Positions 20,705-32,799 of a stretch of DNA of 64,000 bases are shown here, in pieces (within the stretch, counting starts at the first letter, position 1; each line of letters opens with the position of its first letter). The DNA is taken from positions 1,963,060 through 2,027,059 of the forward strand of contig OZ026606.1 of NCBI GenBank assembly GCA_964020085.1. The letters run 5' to 3'. The position numbers and the translations under genes are program-made. This DNA is from Micromussa lordhowensis. Taxonomy: Eukaryota > Cnidaria > Anthozoa > Scleractinia > Lobophylliidae. The notes beneath the pieces were generated by a model that saw only the letters and a program-made list of their open reading frames with translations, searched no databases and was not told where the DNA came from.

Positions 20705-23700
20705 AACATATTATGGTTTGGCTCATTGATTTCAGAGGTGATACTTTAACAGGAAAACTGGCTTTAAGTAATTACAAGTTGTATTCCTCAAATTACATTG
20801 AAACATTACAACCACGCCACTGAAGAATTACTCTCTTCTTCGCTTTTTAAAACTTAACAAAAGCATTGTAATATATAGCATATTCCTGAACCTAATACTG
20901 GAGTATGTGATCGTTCTCTTCACGTAAGGTACACGTCATCTGTCTCGACCTGTAGCTTCAGATCACGTCAGCCTTAGATCAGTCTCACGTATTCTCCGTT
21001 GAGCACGTTTTTCCTTTTATGGTACAGAGGTGAGATCGTTTCTAATCTAAACCTTCCCTTCGTTGTACAAAAAATTCGAAAAAAAGTGAAAGAACACCGT
21101 TTTCTGTGTGACATCTCAATACAAACCTTAACCATGTAAATCATGCACTATGTAAATCATGGAAAACACTACTGACAGGTTTGTGGACGTTTCCTTGTTC
21201 AAAGTTCATCTGTTCCGGCTGTTAATATGGTAGGTTTCCGCCATATAGTTGATGATGCTTCATAGCGTAAAGCCTTGCTCACAAAATTTTTTTGAGTTTA
21301 GTAATAGATGGGTAATTTTTATCGTTATACATAAATGCACGTTTGTTGAGTTTTTTTTTTAAATTTCTTTTTTGAAATGCTCCCCGCTCTCTTAAAATAC
21401 ATATTACATATTATTAGTCTTTGTTGGTTGTCGCAGGAATGATAAATTACTTCGCTGAAGAAACAGCTGAAAGTTTTAGCGATGTTCAGTATAGGATCAC
21501 CAACATTGGTATCCATGTTTCGCAATTCAATCCATTCATCAATAAATGAAATGCTGATAAACGAATGACCTCAGCTACTGACAGTTAATTGAGAATGAAA
21601 AGGTTTCAACATATCCCCACATTTGTATAAACAGGTATACTTTTGATGGGAGATGCTAAGCTTCTATCATTTTAATTAGAATCCTTTTGTTTGAGGGATC
21701 GACAGAAAATCGGTAAACTCCGAACCGTTTAATTATGACCTTTTAAAATAGCGTGGTTCTCAGTCATTTCTTCCACCTTTCTAACATTTGCGAAATATTT
21801 CGATCACCAACTTTTGCCTTAGCTTTTCCCACTTTGACCAGCTACTGTAGCTAACTAAAAGGACTAATTTCGTTACTGTCGTGCAGATGTTTCAGTTGTG
21901 GCTTATTATGTCAAATTCAGAAGCTGGTAAGTTGCAGCAGGGGTGATAACTCGAGTCAGACAGTCGTATAAGTCAAATAGTCGGGCAGCGATTGGCTCTT
22001 CAACCGGTTGTTTTTCTCTCATTAATTTCTAGACTTGACTTAGTAACAAAGAAAGGGAAGTTATATATCAAACACGAAAGACCGTTCTTGGTCACATTTC
22101 CAAACACCGAGAACAAAGTTGAAATTACGACGCGTAGCAGAGTATTTTTGACGAACTTCACTGTCTTGAGTGTCTTGATTTATCTTCTCAATCGAAACTA
22201 AAATTTAAGAGAAAATGGAGAAATCAAGTCTCTGCTCATCTACGGGCACGGTCATGATTTCCTTTGTTGGTACTTGATGAATTATTTGTGTGTTTAGGAA
22301 GAGCAGATGCAGACGACGTCAGAGCTCTGTTAATCGGCCCCACCCCGCCAGGGCTTCATTGTTCGTTGTAAAAGCGCCCTCTATTAATTTTCCTGTGTTT
22401 TGAGTTTAATAAAGATGCACGCATGTGCTTTACACGTGCACCTTAAATTTTCAGTTTTAATATTTGTAAAAAGGTAACTGTTACATCAAGCAGGTATAGA
22501 ACGCCCTTTACATTTGCATACAGTCATATCCGTTATTTGAAGACAAAAGACCAGCCTTCAAAAATTTCTAAATCCTCTCCCCACCCTCCCCTAGTGGTGT
22601 CAACTAGAATATTTTGAAAGACATAATATTTAGACACGAATGGATTCGTGTTAAAAAATGAAAAAAGGGTATAACAGTCGTTTGTGCACAATTAGGCCAA
22701 GCGTTTCCATTTTGTGCCGTTTACGTCGTATGAAAAATTAAAATAGCTGACACTTGGAGGATATTCAGTTTACGCATTTACCTTTTTGGAAGAAACCTGC
22801 ATGAGGAATATTTGTCTATTTATAAAAAAATCCACCGATTAGTGCAGCTGCAAATCAAAATTTCAGGTTGTTACCGCACATGTACCTCTCATGGGACAAA
22901 AACAAAAACAGACCAACCAAACCAAAACAACTACGAAGACTGGAGCGATATAATCGTTTGTGCTTTGTTTGCGGTGAAGGCGCTTACCAAGTACAGGTTA
23001 ACAGTTGGAAGATTAGAATCACACGAGTTCCGTATTTCAACCAAGGATTGAGCCACTGGGCCATCGGCAATTTAACCTCAAGGTGATTTAGTTACGTTGA
23101 CTGTCGCTTTGCTGTGTTTATTTGCAAATAAAGGTTGTTGTGAAAGGACATCTTTTGGTGCGACCAAACGCAATCTGCATATTCATTGACAGATCTGTCG
23201 AGCTGGTTAAATATAGAGTTGACGAATGCGGTTATCTAATATTCTTAAAAATTGCTTTATTTGGCTTTATTTGCAAAACGTTCGAGTGACTAATGACAAT
23301 TTTATAATCTGTGTAAGCTTGTCATAAATGGCGTCTGGGCATGAGATGAATTATTGTGTCGGCAATTGATATCATAAAATGTTGTATATTACATTACTTT
23401 CGGGGGGTAACATAAATGAAATTTAATTTATTTTTTAAATTCGTATTGCTAAAAAGAAAGTGTCATCAGGTTTAAACCACCAAAAGTTACCATGTTATAA
23501 CCTACGCTATGCAGATAAGAGTCACCACTCAGATTTGTTTTACGCTCGCAGGCATTTTTCTGATACATAACGTCGTGCAACTTCTAAGATTTGCTTTGTA
23601 ACATGAAGAAGTTAAGATGATGGTCAGCTGAGTTATTGTAAAATTGTGCATTCAAATACCCAGTGTGTTGTTTTATTGTTAAACACGATTGAGCAGCAAA

Positions 23701-24000
23701 CCTCAAACAGTTATAAATTTTGATCAGATGCGATTCGAAAGGCAAATTCTGACTTATCCCGTTTTCTAAACCCTGACCGGCCTAACCCTGAGTCTCTCGA
23801 CTACGTGTTGTCGATGATAAATGCTCATAAAATAAGAATAACTCGAATCTGAAATACCAATGAATGTCGAGAAAATAGGACAACTTGATTGCAGAGCTAT
23901 TAAAAAGGCATGGATTTTAAAATACAGTCATTACGCTTATCATCGTGAGACATTTGGTTCGTTTCGTTTTTCTTCATTCATCTTATGTTAATAAATTATG
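20705..24000. other. Intergenic stretch, no gene supported
   Basis: AT-rich. A segment at about 22100-22170 resembles 57340-57415 (GAGAACA then GACGCG and GAGTATT), suggesting a dispersed repeat. No other structure stands out. Confidence 0.4.
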
Positions 24001-24116
24001 CAACATTTCATTCACACACCCTTGAGGCAATCAGACTTCTTAAAAAACGTACAAGAAATTAATGTCAAATTGCCGAGGGGGCGGGACTGTTTTCGTTTAA
24101 TTCAAGTTGTTTTATC

Positions 24117-24680
24117 TCAATCACTCGCTGTCAATTTTCGTTCCCGTCGAGGCTTGATCTGTCCTGAAAATATCTGTTCCAGTGTTGGGTGTGCTAACAA
24201 GGAATCATAACTGTCCTGTACTTGTTGTCGTGGGAAGAAGTCCGGAAATAAAGCTTTAGCTACAGTCATGTCCTTTTCTTTTCCTGGCTGCAAGAGTGAA
24301 TTTTTTGTGTGACGAGCACCATTCACTGAGACATTTACATTTTTTGCAAAACAATTCTGCATCGTTAGATGCAAAGAGTCTGAAGTCTTTACAACACTTC
24401 CCTTCGCCACCCTTGTAGGGAGGATTTTGCCTGGAGCTGGTCCAGCTGGGTCGTCGTCATCCTCCCTGAAGTAATGTCGTGCGACCGCCAAGCTGTTGTG
24501 TTGCTGCAGTAATTCGCTTGGGGTATCCTCGTGAATTTTACTTAATACTTCGTTTGCAGTCACTTTGCTTTCTAGCTGGGATATCGCCAAGTTCGTATTC
24601 ATAAACGGAATTTTAAGAGCTTTCGATCTTTTAAGTACATTGCTTACTTCATTCTTGCATTCTTCAGATGTTTTGTCCAT
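24117..24680 (-). CDS. FPDFF family protein, type D (187 aa)
   Basis: Intronless minus-strand gene, function unknown. Seen: a hydrophilic N-terminal half with a DDDDP acidic run at 74-78; KEKDMTVAKALFPDFFPRQQ at 134-153, the family core with its lead-in; HPTLEQIFSGQIKP at 164-177; and a basic end PRRERKLTASD at 177-187. The EQIFSGQ element is shared with the gene at 27502-28041 and replaces the WxxFG end of the other types, so these two form a subgroup. No membrane segment or signal peptide. The 73-88 linker is Asp/Pro-rich and probably disordered. A TATA-like box lies just upstream. Confidence 0.8.
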   Translation of the reverse strand: MDKTSEECKNEVSNVLKRSKALKIPFMNTNLAISQLESKVTANEVLSKIHEDTPSELLQQHNSLAVARHYFREDDDDPAGPAPGKILPTRVAKGSVVKTSDSLHLTMQNCFAKNVNVSVNGARHTKNSLLQPGKEKDMTVAKALFPDFFPRQQVQDSYDSLLAHPTLEQIFSGQIKPRRERKLTASD

Positions 24681-24785
24681 TGTTGCTCTCTGTAAGGTCC
24701 TGTCAGAGGATGCCGAAATTTTACAGGCTCAAGATGCTGTCACCTTCATGCAATTCTCGTTTATGAAGCTACTGATGAACTACGT

Positions 24786-24794
24786 GCTATATAC
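24786..24794 (-). promoter_or_regulatory. TATA-like box of the 24117-24680 gene
   Basis: On the minus strand this reads GTATATAGC, 106-114 bp before the ATG. A CRE-like CACGTCAC lies about 225 bp upstream at 24904-24911. Confidence 0.45.
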
Positions 24795-24799
24795 TGTCT

Positions 24800-27400
24800 A
24801 AAAACATGACCTCAAAAATGATAGGAACGAATGAATCGAAACTACTGTTCCACGTTTTTATTGACAGTTGTTCACGTGTATGTTACATGTACGTAAGCGT
24901 GATCACGTCACGATCGCCTTTGTTCACCACGCTTGGCGCTCTCGTAACCATTACAATCTCAGTGGTCCCTAAGTTCTGCCAAGTTGTACGATCATCAGTG
25001 AAGAACGCATTAGAAAATGCTCAGTTTTAATCTAGGGCTTTATTTGATTATTTTTACGGAAGGAACTCATTTGAGTAAAAGTGTTCGAGTATCGAGCTTC
25101 AGCTTCAAACTCGTGATCGTCTGGTCACAGGGCAGTTCATCAAGAAGGTTCCAATTTCCTCTAGGGATATTCTTCTTATTATTATTATGCTTCAGTACGG
25201 CGCATGCCCTGCGTCTCCATTCAACATCCGCAATTTCCTCGACTTAAGATTACATTTCTGTCGTTTGTTCGACGGTAATTCCAGCAAATGGTAGATTATT
25301 ATTTTTCTTTGTCCTCCTGGTCTTTGAAACTTCAGAACAGAGTCCTTTTCGTTGACTGATATCATGTGTTTTATTTTAGCATAGTACTGATGTTTTGTTC
25401 TCGATTATTCAATATGTTAAGAAAACGACGTGTTGACGATGATCGACTGCTTTTTCTTTGTTCTAAGTTGGCTCAATCTATTTGGCATATGTTCAATTTA
25501 CATAAAAGTGTAAAGCTTATCGAATTCGGTCTGGCGTGCTTAACTGCCAAACCATGTGCATGCCCAAATATAGGAAAGACACGAGTATTTCAATGACATG
25601 CGATCCTGCCTCAGTTTATGTTTCTTAAATGACGAACATGCAGTTTCGTTTGTGATGAAATGATCTAGATCTAATGTTACTTCATGTAGACGCACGCTTG
25701 ATTTGAGTTGAGCTTTTCATCGTTTATTTGGTAAATTTGGTAACAAACGTTCGGCGGTATAGATGTTGCACAGATACGGACATAAAGTGCTTTACAGTGA
25801 AGGTATAGTATTTCAAACGAAACTTCATATTCCGCTGGGCGAAAGACCAAATAATGTAAAACGAGTAAACGAGTTAAGATAAATCTTTGTTAATTTTTTT
25901 TAACGAATCTGTCACGTCTGCAAGAACCAAACTTTGAAAAAAGTGTATGGAGATTAATGCCTTATTGTGTGCTCAAAACCCAGTTGTTTGATAATAATAA
26001 CGATAATTCTAGTCTCAATCTCTGAGATGTCTAGCAAGCGAAGCTTTCGGCGGTGTTTCACAGTCTTGTTCAAGCTTCTTCAGAAAAGTTTCGTTTGCTT
26101 GTTTCAGACCAAGTGACGAGAATTATTATTATTCAAATCTACCCAAGGCCAAGGATGAACATGCATAGACGTCTCAGTTTTTGACGTTTTGATTGATGAA
26201 TAAAAGCTATTTTGAAGAACTAGCTGTATAATGATCTCATAGATCTCAGTTCGCTTGCGATAAACCAGGTTTTTTACTGTTTATATCAGCAAAAGTAGCC
26301 TCATGAAGTTTGTCTTCCAAACGTTTATTGCAATAAATGCGAAACCGATGAATGAAAGATCATTGTAGCTATTACGTTCTGAAAGCTGTAAAACAAGGTC
26401 TAGAAATAAAATCTAATTATATTCTTCGTGGCGTAGATTTAAGCGCGCCTATTTCCTTTTCAAAACTGATTCAGTTATGGCCTTGATCCAGTTCAACAAA
26501 GAGAAAACTGTAATAAGTGTGTTCGCGTGCTATTGCAGTTGAACGAGTTGATTCAAGCAAAGAAGCAATAAGCGGAGATGAACGAACTTCAGCTGATTTC
26601 AGCTGTGGTTTTATAATGGAATCTGATTCAGGATACATACCAGTATTTTCTCGCTTAAACACCCGGCAGGCGTTTAGTTCAACATGGACTCGACCTCGCA
26701 TTTATACTCAGGCCAGTACCGGTTTTCTTCGCCCTTTTTCTAATTCTTGCATATTTTGACTTGTTTGTATTTGATATTTTCATATCTCACTTAAAATAAC
26801 GGTGTAAAATAACAATAACACTGAAAACTTTGAAAAAACGCCGGAGTCTTTTCGTTAATCTCGACCTCCGGCGGCGTTTAATCGAGAAATTTAGGTCATC
26901 ATGAAGCTGAGGCCAGCTGGTGGGCGTAAAATAAGTTTAACAGCTTCAGGCGCACGTTCAATCTACGACAAGTACGGAACATAAATAACCGTCCAAATGA
27001 TTCTCCTTCGGTATAATCATTGTCTGAAATGCAATTTTATTAAACGTCGGTAGCAAGTACAAAGTTGTCAAGTTCATGACAATTTGTTCAGCATTTGAAG
27101 AAATTGATTCAGACCGAACAATTTAGACTCTTTTTGAGATCACGTATTCTTGTTGACACGTCAATCCAAATACTAGCGTCCATTATATAAAACTGGCACA
27201 CCACAACACTAATGCACTTGAAATTTTATCCCTTGCATGCGTTGCCATTATCGCTTCTATATTGCAAGTATCTAGCTAGTAGTATTTGAGAATTTCAAAA
27301 TCAGTAAACTCAGTGGTGTGGACAGGTAGATATGATCACAATCTTCACAATAAACGTGAGCTAAATTTACATGAGCCCAGTTTTTTTAATCCTTTCTTTG
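24800..27400. other. Intergenic stretch, no gene supported
   Basis: Spacer between the two type D genes. The overlapping opposite-strand ORFs at 26471-26759 have no recognisable features. Confidence 0.4.
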
Positions 27401-27406
27401 TTTATT
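27401..27406 (-). terminator. Polyadenylation signal of the 27502-28041 gene
   Basis: AATAAA on the minus strand, about 95 nt after the stop codon. Confidence 0.45.
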
Positions 27407-27501
27407 TTTCTAGATTAAGTCTTTTAGGTGTTATTAAATACTTTTTTTAAATAGAAAAAGATGAATTCCCAATCTTCAAGATCGTTTCTATTTATATATT
27501 G

Positions 27502-28041
27502 TTAAAATGATAACTGGTATCTTTTCCAATATTCAAAGTTTGTATCATAGCGTAGTCCGGATTTCACCGAAAAGTCGAGATTGTTCTGTCCTGAAAATAT
27601 CTGTTCCATTGTTAGCCTCGCTTTCCACGGGCTTTCCGCCTCCCAAGTGCCCTGTGATGCTCCTTGTGGAAAAAAATCAGGAAAAAGAACTTGAGCTTCG
27701 TTTATGTCCTTCTGCTTCTCAGTCTGAAAAGGTAGGTTTGATGTTTGTTGCTCAACGAACAGGAGTTTCCCGGCATCATCTGGGTAGGTATCGCCATGGA
27801 TATGGCGGAATATCATAGATTTCCTTTCTACAGTTTGTTTTCCCTCCTTATCTCTTTTGTTCTGTATATTTGAATGGCCGCACTTGTCTCTTGATTGTAT
27901 TAGTTGGATCATTTCTTCTCGACTTTCCTCAGCTTTTACAACACTTTTCTGCAGATGTGCATCGTTCCCTTCTTCCGATATAGCTGGCAGGTGCTGTGCA
28001 GAGCGTTTGCCGCCACAGAAACGGCGTAGTTGTTTCCTCAT
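27502..28041 (-). CDS. FPDFF family protein, type D (179 aa)
   Basis: Intronless minus-strand gene that links the subgroups. Its N-terminus carries a basic stretch (MRKQLRRF, GGKRSAQ) and HLPAISE at 17-23 followed by acidic residues, as in types B and E. Its core QKDINEAQVLFPDFFPQGAS at 110-129 matches the type D neighbour, as does RLTMEQIFSGQ at 142-152. The C-terminal tail (about 153-179) is unique and ends YQLSF, without the W-x(3,4)-[FY]-G motif. The middle (30-100) is charged and likely disordered. A TATA-like box is 55-63 bp before the ATG. The plus-strand ORFs over it are shadows. Function unknown. Confidence 0.82.
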   Translation of the reverse strand: MRKQLRRFCGGKRSAQHLPAISEEGNDAHLQKSVVKAEESREEMIQLIQSRDKCGHSNIQNKRDKEGKQTVERKSMIFRHIHGDTYPDDAGKLLFVEQQTSNLPFQTEKQKDINEAQVLFPDFFPQGASQGTWEAESPWKARLTMEQIFSGQNNLDFSVKSGLRYDTNFEYWKRYQLSF

Positions 28042-28095
28042 TCTCGAGTTATCAAAGGTTCTCCTTGTTCTCGCTTCTCATAAAGATTGTGCTTG

Positions 28096-28104
28096 CTATA
28101 AACA
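28096..28104 (-). promoter_or_regulatory. TATA-like box of the 27502-28041 gene
   Basis: On the minus strand this reads TGTTTATAG, 55-63 bp before the ATG, implying a 5' UTR of only about 25-35 nt. Confidence 0.35.
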
Positions 28105-28981
28105 CAATGTGTTGCTTTTTGAATGCTCGACGTTTGTTCAGCTTTGGGTTATAGTGCTTCAGCGATAAATGCTAGAACAATCGTGGGTAAGAGGTTACGT
28201 GTTCTGCGCTAATATAACCGACGGCCCCTTCTCAAAAAGCAAATATTTTGACACTGAGAAGTCACGTTATGTTCCTTTTAAGGTGTGATATGTTATCGTC
28301 ACGCTTTCACAAAAAGTGATATAATTGAAAAGAACTCCGTGGAAAAATGCCTCATCAAGAGTCATAAACTTGTATTTGGCACCTTTATGATGTTTTTCCA
28401 TAAAATGTAGATGTATTTTCGAATGTAATAAAAGTGGTACCCGGCGGTAACTTATACTTAAAAACCGTGAATAATTATCATGTGTTGTAAATAATTTATC
28501 ATAATGAGTGACATCCACTGTATTTACCCAGAACATTCTATATTGTGATCCACGTCGGTGTTACGCTATTTCCATCTCGGAGTCAATATTGCTTTTCTCT
28601 GAAGCCCGCAGGATTACTTCTGGAAATGTTGTTGCAAAGGCAAGCTAAGTTTAAGGGTAAAATTGTTATTTGATTGCACTCGCAGTGAAATGTAATTAAT
28701 TTAACTCTACGACGTACAGTAGAATTGAAGGTGGTAAGGGAAAGAAGTTTCTCTCAGTAAAAAAGTAATATACGCTCAAATTGTTTTAATACTGAACATT
28801 TTAATGTATTTCACCAGTTCTTTTCGTTACACAGGCACTTTCCCTGTCATTTAAAGCGTCTTCAAAGATGAAATACATTTATTATTACTAAAACTTGCAG
28901 CGTATTTACATTTTGAGTAAAATTTTTATTACTTGCTCTGTGCAATAAAAGTTATTAGCAAAATCAATTACGTTCACCGCT

Positions 28982-29315
28982 TTAGTGAACAGAGAACTCA
29001 GTTAGGAAGTATGTTTGGTATTTTTGTGGGTCAAGGGCAATGACTAATTAAGGCAATATAAGTTAAAATGTGCTTATCAACTTTGGAACCTCCCATTTTC
29101 AAGAAGTGTAGAAATATTGGCTTTATTTCCATTTTATTTTGACTGCCTAAGTGAGCAGAGAACTCAGTTGGGAAGTATGTTTGGTATCTTTATAGGTCAA
29201 GGGCAATGACTAATTTAGGCAATATAAGTCAAATATGTGCTTATCAACTTTCGAACCTCCATTTCCCGAGAATTATAGGAATATTGGCTTCGTTTCCATT
29301 TTACAAAACAAACAA
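28982..29315. repeat. Tandem duplication of a roughly 170-bp segment
   Basis: Two adjacent diverged copies. Both contain GAGAACTCAGTT, GGAAGTATGTTTGGTAT and GGTCAAGGGCAATGACTAAT, then GTGCTTATCAACTT and AACCTCC. The short ORF at 29206-29421 starts inside the second copy and is not conserved in the first. Confidence 0.85.
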
Positions 29316-29319
29316 GGTT

Positions 29320-31040
29320 GCTTCAGGTCTGATTACCTTTTTAGCCCAGCTGAATTCAGTCATTCGATTACCTGAAATGTTTCCATCTGTGCCTTTGCGG
29401 CGTGCTCAGAATGCAAGTTAAGTCACTTTTTTTGCTGGCGTTTTTGCCTTCCCGTGTTAAATTAAGAATTAAGAGACCGTGTATTACTCGAATGATACAA
29501 GTCTATATATTTATGTGGCCGTCAGTACAAGTAAATTGTTTTTTTCTGTTTGCAAGCAAGAAACCACATATTGCAGCAGTTTTTCTAGTCGTTTCAAAGT
29601 GTCTTATTTGCAATACGTGATGATCTCAAACTTCCTCCGCTCCTCTTTACTGTCCCTGACAACAGCCAGTGATCGATCCCAGATAAGACGTGATCGACAA
29701 TTTGTTCGACGGAGGTATTTGTCGATATAGGAAATCACGAGATGAATTGGCATTTTAAACGAGATAAATCTCATAAAGTGCGAAATCTATCTTGGAACGG
29801 ATATTACATGAGTATATTTGATGGGCCAGTCTTTGGTCTGTCATTCAAAGCAGGGTGAAGATAATCTGAACAAAACGTGCATCGGAAATCCAAGTTAGCG
29901 TTTAATCTTAGATTAGCAGGTACCTTTCTAGCATCAGCACCCAGTCGTTCGAATCTGGGTTATTTACTGCGGGAGTCCGCAACTCTATGCCGTTACTATT
30001 TTTTATCACGTTATATTAGATTTAAGAAACTGACGTTTTTCAAAACTGAATGGTACGATTACCTTCAGTCTTTCCAAGTTGTTTGAAGTTGGTTTGCATT
30101 TGGCGGCTCGAGCTCAGTGGGCCTAGAAGAGAGTTGTAACCGATTACGTCATAGCTGAATTACAAGCTCATGTGAAGTACAACAAGTTTTCCTCAACAAA
30201 ATGCGTACAACGGCTTGCCTTGTAAAACCTTCGTTGTGCGATGTAGCGAATTCTCTCAGGGGTCGTTGCTTAATGTAATCCTTGCAATTGCCTTTGCAGC
30301 TACTCTTGAAAACGCTGCGATGCATCGATCGTAAATATGATTAGTGTCTTGTCCTTCGAAAGTCAGAATTTGGCCTTTTTTACATTACGAATTCACATAC
30401 ATACCAGCCTGAACATAAACTGGTTTTAAAACACAGTGCCCATTTTTATTTTAGAACTGTTAGCAATTAAATTTCGCAAAGTCACTAGTAAATTATGATA
30501 GGAAACTTTGTCATTGAAAATAGATTTCAAACATGGCAGCTGTTGTCAGATAACCTTTTTGTTATGTATAAAGTAGGGACCTAAATAGATTAAAAACGTG
30601 CCCGTTGTCAAAAGCATTCTAAATCAGTTTCGTGTCGTTTACATGAAATGTGAGACGGGTGTCATTGCATGGCATGAGTGATGCGTTATAGCATGAAGTC
30701 TCGGCGTGTACAATGTCATGTTATAGTGTGAACATGTATGACGTGTGCATAGCTGTAGTTGCTGGCCAGCAAAAGTAATCATCTCACAAAGTAATAATGC
30801 AATTAACTGATCTAATCAACTCTGATTTCTTACTGTTTTACTGAGGTTTGATGTGACTAACCAGCACTCCTATTCTATTTCTAGCAATACAAGCTTTAAA
30901 CTATTTCGTTAATTGTTTGGTTCTAATCTGGCGTAGAAAATACTGGTCAAAAATCAACTCATACATGTTTGTCCGGCATCATTTGAGGACGCGTGGATAA
31001 CATAACATTTCAATTTTTTGGAATTTTCTACAATTCTTGT
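29320..31040. other. Intergenic stretch, no gene supported
   Basis: Short chance ORFs only. Confidence 0.4.
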
Positions 31041-31049
31041 TAGAATTTA

Positions 31050-31656
31050 GGGCGCGTTCGTTTGGGATATTAATATATTCCGGAATAGGTAAGTTTTTCG
31101 TTTGCCTAACGAACGATTGTTCCTGATATTCTAGATATTCTGATGCGCTTGCTGTCTGTTACACGAAAATGTCAGCGTATTTTTTTGTCGCTTAACAACT
31201 TAAGCAACGAAAACCGCAGGCTCAGACAAGGCGAGTGTCAGGGATTTCCACTTTCCTTCAACCTGCTCAGGTCGTGCGCTGAAGTTTGGATTTTTTGCCG
31301 CCATACTCGCTGTTATTAGCTCCCAACTGAACGCTTTTCTTCTTACAATTAACATTTCTGAAAAGCTTTTCATGCTCCCTGTATTGGCAAATTAACAGCA
31401 GAGTGTCCTCTCTGCTCCACCAGAAGCCCTTCGTCCTCTCGACAGCCTCAACATGTTCCGTGAGCACGACACCGTCTTTGTTTACAGCGAAAACAATGAC
31501 GTCATTATTCTAACTCTTCCGGCTATTCTGCTACGGGGAGCAGAATAGCAGGAATAGAAATCCAGGGATTCCGGAATGAGAATAGCTCGCAAACAAACGC
31601 TTACTCGCATTATTCCAATTATTCTTATTTCGGTTTGATCCCAAACGAACGCGCCC
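31050..31656. mobile_element. PIF/Harbinger-like non-autonomous DNA transposon (607 bp)
   Basis: Terminal inverted repeats start GGGCGCGTTCGTTTGGGAT and end with its complement ATCCCAAACGAACGCGCCC. A TTA trinucleotide lies on each side (31047-31049 and 31657-31659), the target duplication typical of PIF/Harbinger. It contains a minus-strand Myb/SANT-like fragment (31267-31467), a domain Harbinger elements often carry beside their transposase. No transposase is present. Confidence 0.8.
31267..31467 (-). pseudogene. Myb/SANT-like fragment inside the Harbinger-like element
   Basis: The frame reads GFWWSREDTLLLICQYREH, with the W-(5)-T-x-x-L-I spacing of Myb/SANT-like DNA-binding domains found in Harbinger accessory proteins and MADF-like relatives. 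It has no ATG start of its own in this frame (the frame opens at a GTG), and the domain looks incomplete. It is probably the residue of the parent element's second gene. Confidence 0.5.
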
Positions 31657-31972
31657 TTAGCTAAGAGAATTCTCGCAACCTGATTGGTTACGTAGGCGAG
31701 GTATTCAGCGTGGAATTGCGACTCTTGTGAGCGAGGCTTTGCGTGATATTGCGCTGGAGCGACAACAAAACAACAACTCAAAAACAATTAGAAACAATGA
31801 CTCTATAATCATGTTTTCAAACCATTGTCGCCGTCCACCAAGTCAAGAACAAACAGGTCTTTTTCAAATAAAGTTTCTGATTCTAGCTGGATTTCTATTC
31901 GCTGGCTCTTGATAGTCTTGACAGTTGATTCAACTGGAATGGCTTTTCTCGAGCGCGCGTTGAATATTTCAA

Positions 31973-31975
<3 letters not shown>

Positions 31976-32018
<43 letters not shown>
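31976..32018. repeat. (CA)n microsatellite
   Basis: About 21 CA units. The Cys/Val and Thr/His ORFs across it are artefacts. Confidence 0.95.
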
Positions 32019-32020
<2 letters not shown>

Positions 32021-32102
32021 AATGAAACGGGGTTTTCTTTCATTTAAAAAGAAGGCTATTCGATTCAAGGAAAATTCATAAACTGACTCGTGAATCCACG
32101 TT

Positions 32103-32178
32103 AATTTCACGCGAAAAACCCATATCGCACTCAACGCTTCGCGATTCGTGCGTTATCGGTTTTTCGCGTGAAATTTAG
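32103..32178. repeat. Short fold-back repeat
   Basis: AATTTCACGCGAAAAACC and its inverted copy GGTTTTTCGCGTGAAATT flank a GC-richer loop of about 35 bp. Confidence 0.75.
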
Positions 32179-32493
32179 CGGGGAATTTCCTCGTCAGGTT
32201 TGTTAATTAGTTTTATCCTCAAGGCTGAGAGAAGGAAAGAACTGATGTTCTTTTTCCCTTTACCTCATAATTAACTGTAACACAAATAAGTGCTATTTAA
32301 TGACGATCAACTCTCCATCCAGTTGCCGCACAGCGTAGTATTTTTGGCGAGCTTCGAGGTGTTTTTTTTTATTTTTTTTTTCGAAGCTTCGAGGTGTTTG
32401 GAAATGCGGCAAAACACTGAATTGAATGTTGATTTGTCTAAACAAAAACTAAGTAGAAAAAGGAAAAATTCTGCTCACTAAGATCAGAGATAT

Positions 32494-32790
32494 CAGAGAG
32501 CGAATAATCTAATCGTTTAAGTAGAATTCAAACTAAAATTTCCTTTAGATGATGATTTTCAAACTGAATTACCATGCTGTTGTTTACGTTCGCACCAGTT
32601 TTTTTCGACAATTTCGTGATGAACGTCACTAAAACTACCGTTCTCAGAAATTTAATTGTCCATTTGTTTCTAAATGTTTGCTTCTTCGAGAAAACATCGC
32701 CATTTCGTAAAGTACACATCCTTATAAACTTCAAATCAAAGGGTAAAACTGTGTTAATCAGCAAATTCAAGGGCAATTGAATAACGGACG
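32494..32790. repeat. Dispersed repeat, related to 46760-47110
   Basis: Shared landmarks with the second copy include TAATCTAAT[CT]GTTT, AGTAGAATTC, ACTAAAATTT and, further on, GCCATTTCGTA. Both copies are diverged. The antisense ORFs across it are not conserved. Confidence 0.55.
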
Positions 32791-32799
32791 TAAAGGAAA

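Noticed and set aside
31809..32025. Cys-Val and Thr-His repeat ORFs
   Set aside because: Translation of the (CA)n microsatellite.
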